Below are positions 60,660 to 64,000 of a stretch of 64,000 bases of DNA, one piece after another; the stretch's first letter is position 1, and every line of letters starts with the position of its first letter. Source of the stretch: DTU013 sp964512095 (GTDB taxonomy: Bacteria > Bacillota > Clostridia > Acetivibrionales > DTU013). Made by a program: the position numbers and the translations under genes. The DNA is taken from positions 190,602-254,601 of the forward strand of contig CAZEIH010000001.1 in NCBI GenBank assembly GCA_964512095.1, in the 5' to 3' direction. The notes beneath the pieces are model-generated. The model ran no database searches, was not told the origin of the DNA, and saw nothing but the letters and a program-made list of their open reading frames with translations.

Positions 60660-63227
60660 ATGGCGGACTCAGAAGGTATGAATGTGCAAAATGTCATTCC
60701 CGTAGATATAGAAGCGGAGATGAAAAAGTCATTCATCGATTATGCGATGAGTGTAATAGTTGACCGTGCTCTGCCGGATGTAAGGGATGGCCTCAAGCCT
60801 GTGCATAGAAGGATTCTTTACTCAATGTTTTCTCAGGGGTTCACAGCAGATAAGCCTTATCGTAAATGCGCGACCACAGTAGGAGATGTGCTGGGTAAGT
60901 ATCATCCTCATGGTGATGCGGCGGTATACGACAGTCTTGTTCGTATGGCACAGGACTTTTCTTTAAGAAACCCCCTTATAGACGGGCATGGCAATTTCGG
61001 TTCCAGGGACGGTGATCCACCGGCAGCAATGAGATATACAGAGGCAAGAACTGCCAAAATATCAACAGAAATGCTTGCTGATATAAATAAAGACACAGTG
61101 GATTTTAAGCCCAACTTTGACGAGCATGAAATGGAGCCAGTGGTTTTGCCATCCAGGTTTCCAAATTTGTTGGTCAATGGCTCTTCTGGTATTGCCGTAG
61201 GTATGGCAACAAATATTCCTCCCCACAACCTAAAGGAAGTCATAGATGGAATAATTGCAATGATTGACAACCCTGAGGTAACGATAGAGGAATTGAGTAA
61301 AATCATAAAGGGCCCTGATTTCCCCACTGCTGGCACAATCATGGGAAAGCAGGGTATTAGAGACTATTTCAGAACAGGCAGAGGCAGGATCGTTGTAAGG
61401 GCAAAGGCAGAAATAGAGACGATTGGCAGTAATAATAGGCAGCGTATTATTGTTAAGGATTTGCCTTACCAGGTAAACAAAGCAAGACTTATTGAAAAGA
61501 TAGCAGATCTGGTGAAAGACAAAAGGATAGAAGGAATAGCTGATATTAATGATGAATCGGACAGAACCGAAGCTGTCAGGATTGTTATATTGCTAAAGAG
61601 GGATGCAAATGCAAATGTTGTATTAAACCAGCTATACAAGAATACCCAGATGCAAGATTCCTTTAGTACTAATATGCTTGCTCTAGTTCAGACAGATGAG
61701 GGAAAGTTTGAGCCGAAGATAATCAACCTTAGGATGGCTCTGGAATACTATCTGAAGCATCAAAAGGAAGTTATTACAAGACGCACAAAATTCGAACTGG
61801 AGAAGGCGGAGGCTAGAGCCCACATATTGGAGGGCTTAAGGATAGCCATTGACCATCTGGATGAGGTCATCAAGATAATAAGGAGCTCCAGAACAGAAGC
61901 AATTGCAAAGCAGGGGCTTGTGGATAGATTCAATTTTAGTGAGAGGCAAGCCCAAGCCATAGTTGATATGAGATTGGGAAGACTGACAGGACTAGAAAGA
62001 GACAAGCTGGAAGCTGAATTCAACGAAATAATGGAGAAGATTCAATACTATAGGAATGTTTTAGCTGATGAAGCTCTTCTGCTTGGCATAATTAGGGATG
62101 AGATTACAGTAATCCGCAATAAATATGGAGATGAGAGAAGAACTGAAATTACAATAGGAGAAGACGATATTGACATAGAAGATTTGATAGAGGAAGAGGA
62201 AAGCGTCATAACTCTTACTCATTTCGGATATGTAAAGAGATTGCCCTGTGATACATATAAGAGCCAGAAACGCGGTGGTAAGGGTATAATTGCCCTTAGC
62301 ACAAGGGAAGAGGATTTGGTGGAAAGGCTGTTTATAACCTCTACCCATCACTATATACTCTTCTTCACCAACAAAGGAAGGGTTTACAGACTCAAGGCTT
62401 ATCAGATTCCCGAGGCAGGACGACAGGCCAAGGGGACTGCCATTGTCAACCTGCTCGAGCTGGATGGCGATGAAAACATATCAGCAGTAATACCTATTTC
62501 AGAGTATAAAGAAGGAATGTATTTGATTATGGCCACCAGAAATGGTGTTGTAAAAAAGACAGACCTGATGAAGTACGATAATATAAGAAGAGGTGGGCTA
62601 CTGGCTGTAACACTGAGAGAAAATGACGAACTGATAGACGTACGGCTTACAGATGGAGAACAAGATATTATCCTTGTAACCAGTAAGGGAATGTCTATAC
62701 GCTTCCAGGAAAGTGATGTTCGCCCTTTGGGAAGAGTATCTCAAGGTGTGAAGGGTATTACCTTGGGTGAGGAAGACTATGTTGTGGGAATGGGCACCTC
62801 AATGCCGGACACAACACTTCTTGTTGTTACTAGGAACGGTTTTGGAAAGAGAACTGAGTTGGAGGAATACAAAACCCAGACAAGAGGAGGAAAGGGGATT
62901 CTAACGTACAGGGTAACTGAAAAGACAGGTAGTGTAGCAGGGACCAAGCTGGTCAATGAAACCGATGAGATTTTACTAATTAGCTCAGACGGTACAATAA
63001 TCAGGATGGAAGTCAGCGGAATCAGCATACTTGGACGTGCGACTCAGGGTGTAACCTTGATGAGAACCACCAGTGGGAATGAAGTTGTCAGTATTGCAAG
63101 GATAGAAGCAGAGGAGGATGACGGTGATCAGCAAGACTGCGACGGAACGCAAGAGGATAATGACTCTAGGAGCGATAATAACTCGGAAAGCGATAATAAC
63201 TCGGAAAGCGATAATAATTTAGAATAA
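60660..63227 (+). CDS. gyrA: DNA gyrase subunit A
   Basis: Breakage-reunion subunit of gyrase. 855 residues: catalytic Tyr126 in AAMRYTEARTAKI, quinolone region HGDAAVYDSLVR (82-95), coiled coil to about 500, and six C-terminal beta-propeller blades with the GyrA box QKRGGKG near 540. At the position equivalent to E. coli Ser83 the residue is Ala87; Asp91 corresponds to Asp87. The last 40 residues are acidic with SDNNSE repeats. Separated from gyrB by the origin, unlike the gyrB-gyrA pair of Bacillus. Confidence 0.97.
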   Translation: MADSEGMNVQNVIPVDIEAEMKKSFIDYAMSVIVDRALPDVRDGLKPVHRRILYSMFSQGFTADKPYRKCATTVGDVLGKYHPHGDAAVYDSLVRMAQDFSLRNPLIDGHGNFGSRDGDPPAAMRYTEARTAKISTEMLADINKDTVDFKPNFDEHEMEPVVLPSRFPNLLVNGSSGIAVGMATNIPPHNLKEVIDGIIAMIDNPEVTIEELSKIIKGPDFPTAGTIMGKQGIRDYFRTGRGRIVVRAKAEIETIGSNNRQRIIVKDLPYQVNKARLIEKIADLVKDKRIEGIADINDESDRTEAVRIVILLKRDANANVVLNQLYKNTQMQDSFSTNMLALVQTDEGKFEPKIINLRMALEYYLKHQKEVITRRTKFELEKAEARAHILEGLRIAIDHLDEVIKIIRSSRTEAIAKQGLVDRFNFSERQAQAIVDMRLGRLTGLERDKLEAEFNEIMEKIQYYRNVLADEALLLGIIRDEITVIRNKYGDERRTEITIGEDDIDIEDLIEEEESVITLTHFGYVKRLPCDTYKSQKRGGKGIIALSTREEDLVERLFITSTHHYILFFTNKGRVYRLKAYQIPEAGRQAKGTAIVNLLELDGDENISAVIPISEYKEGMYLIMATRNGVVKKTDLMKYDNIRRGGLLAVTLRENDELIDVRLTDGEQDIILVTSKGMSIRFQESDVRPLGRVSQGVKGITLGEEDYVVGMGTSMPDTTLLVVTRNGFGKRTELEEYKTQTRGGKGILTYRVTEKTGSVAGTKLVNETDEILLISSDGTIIRMEVSGISILGRATQGVTLMRTTSGNEVVSIARIEAEEDDGDQQDCDGTQEDNDSRSDNNSESDNNSESDNNLE
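63171..63224 (+). repeat. Three 18-base tandem repeats at the 3' end of gyrA
   Basis: AGCGATAATAACTCGGAA at 63171 and 63189 (identical) and a diverged third unit at 63207, encoding the SDNNSE tail. Confidence 0.9.
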
Positions 63228-63271
63228 GTACGTATTATATACTTAGAAGCGATAAGTAAGCTCAAGAACTA

Positions 63272-63305
63272 AGGGGCTGGTACTGACTAATCAGAACCGG
63301 CCTCT
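63272..63305 (+). terminator. gyrA terminator
   Basis: Long stem AGGGGCTGGT/ACCGGCCTCT with an inner CTGA/TCAG and a four-base loop, 45 bases after gyrA. The following ATTTATG is a weak T-run. Confidence 0.65.
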
Positions 63306-63450
63306 ATTTATGTACTCGGAAGAGGCGGACTTGTTGCAAAAATGCATTTCAAGGTGGAGAGAAATCAAGTATATGAATCGTATAACGAAGCATGAAAAAG
63401 AGAAGCATGAATAAATTACTCCCATTGAGGCAAAAGCTAATTAGGGTGAG

Positions 63451-63480
63451 TTGATTATTCAGCCATTGAGGTGTTATAGT
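63451..63480 (+). promoter_or_regulatory. rRNA operon promoter P1 (weaker candidate)
   Basis: TTGATT (63451), 18 bases, TATAGT (63475). The sequence after the -10 (TAGTATAGAAGCTGTCCC) resembles that of P2, suggesting a duplicated start region. Confidence 0.5.
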
Positions 63481-63544
63481 ATAGAAGCTGTCCCACGGCG
63501 AAGGAAGTTGCCGGATCACCTGAAAATAAATTTTAAAAAGGTGG

Positions 63545-63573
63545 TTGACAAAATAAGAACAGCGTGATAGTAT
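63545..63573 (+). promoter_or_regulatory. rRNA operon promoter P2
   Basis: TTGACA (63545), 17 bases, TAGTAT (63568). Near-consensus; a transcript would start near 63580, about 370 bases before 16S. Confidence 0.8.
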
Positions 63574-63947
63574 ATAAAAGCTGCTCCAATGCGAGCGGCA
63601 CTCTTAACTAAAGCCCTTTGACGGGGTTAAGAAAAGAGACGGCCAGTTGACAGAGTTAGTCAAATGCCGGGCAGAAAATCAAGCAAATTGATTGAAGCCA
63701 AAGAAATATGGACCTTGAAAAGTAAACAGTGAGAGACAATACATGCTTACAAACGAAAGTTTGTAGGTACCCGCAAATCGCTTAGCGATTTAAGGGAAGT
63801 AAAGGAACTCGTAAATTCTAAGAGTTTTCTGATGATCGGCTAGAACGGTCACAGAAGCTTGCGAACTTTAAGTCAGTGATAACGTAAACAAAGAGCCAAA
63901 ATGGCTCTCTGAATAAAGTTTGAGTGACACTTGTGTCACCACAAAAT
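63574..63947 (+). other. rRNA leader region
   Basis: Untranslated leader with several hairpins: CTTACAAAC/GTTTGTAGG near 63745, AAATCGCT/AGCGATTT near 63775, and the perfect GTGACAC-TT-GTGTCAC at 63924-63939 directly before 16S. These are likely antitermination or processing structures. The preceding stretch 63306-63450 shows nothing recognisable. Confidence 0.65.
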
Positions 63948-64000
63948 TTTTTAGAGAGTTTGATCCTGGCTCAGGACGAACGCTGGCGGCGTGCTTAACA
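63948..64000 (+). rRNA. rrs: 16S ribosomal RNA, 5' end only
   Basis: AGAGTTTGATCCTGGCTCAG and GACGAACGCTGGCGGCGTGC are the universal first 50 bases of bacterial 16S. The mature start is placed at about 63948 by alignment with E. coli position 1; the gene continues beyond the window. It is co-oriented with replication, first of an rrn operon next to the origin. Confidence 0.97.

Overview
The window is a piece of a Bacillota (class Clostridia) chromosome spanning the replication origin. Evidence for an anaerobic, endospore-forming, low-GC Gram-positive: spore genes (ypeB, sleB, yabG, veg, sipL-type, cotS-type, bofA), one-chain pyruvate:ferredoxin oxidoreductase, formate-tetrahydrofolate ligase, an [FeFe]-hydrogenase-like sensor, and the dnaA/rpmH origin order. 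The genus cannot be named from the sequence alone. No transposase, integrase, phage gene or CRISPR array was seen.

Layout. 1-7144: germination genes ypeB (cut by the window edge) and sleB, a diacylglycerol glucosyltransferase-type enzyme, and a minus-strand acpS-yhaO-yhaN-lipoprotein operon whose last gene is a degenerate NlpC/P60 protein. 7357-10670: AAA+ ATPase, PspA and a coiled-coil membrane protein, a membrane-stress-like module. 10843-18862: HMA metal-binding protein, GntR regulator, ispE, sipL-like, veg, yabG, fhs and cotS-like. 19034-24179: nifJ, bofA, DUF2508, Nudix. 24420-31629: VanW-family surface protein, a sugar isomerase/oxidoreductase pair, a glycine-zipper stress protein, and a DUF2975/Xre/DUF4173 membrane set. 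32257-37144: FkbH-like HAD enzyme, acyl carrier protein, an SGNH-like/NodB fusion and an MBOAT acyltransferase, which look like a carrier-protein-dependent surface acylation cassette. 37295-42356: small membrane protein, ABC transporter, two tRNA-Ser genes, hydrogenase-like/MCP sensor.

Origin. Left replichore (minus strand): dnaA-dnaN-yaaA-recF-remB-gyrB-parA-parB-DUF4446. Right replichore (plus strand): rpmH-rnpA-yidD-yidC-jag-mnmE-mnmG-rsmG-noc-gyrA, then rRNA promoters and the first bases of a 16S gene. Perfect DnaA boxes lie between dnaA and rpmH. Three parS sites lie around parAB; one is embedded in the gyrB terminator. Compared with Bacillus subtilis, gyrA and parAB have exchanged arms, as if the gyrB-to-noc segment were inverted.

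Most unusual signal. An intergenic repeat of about 127 bp occurs in six recognisable copies plus a remnant (7206, 28771, 40307, 42429, 45182, 55013, 60364). It is built from a hairpin, a TTAATTAA linker, a second hairpin and a GTCTTC/GAAGAC palindrome. One copy has paired compensatory substitutions in a stem; others lack whole modules; copies sit at both junctions of the origin rearrangement and flank the hydrogenase-like gene in opposite orientation. I do not recognise this family.
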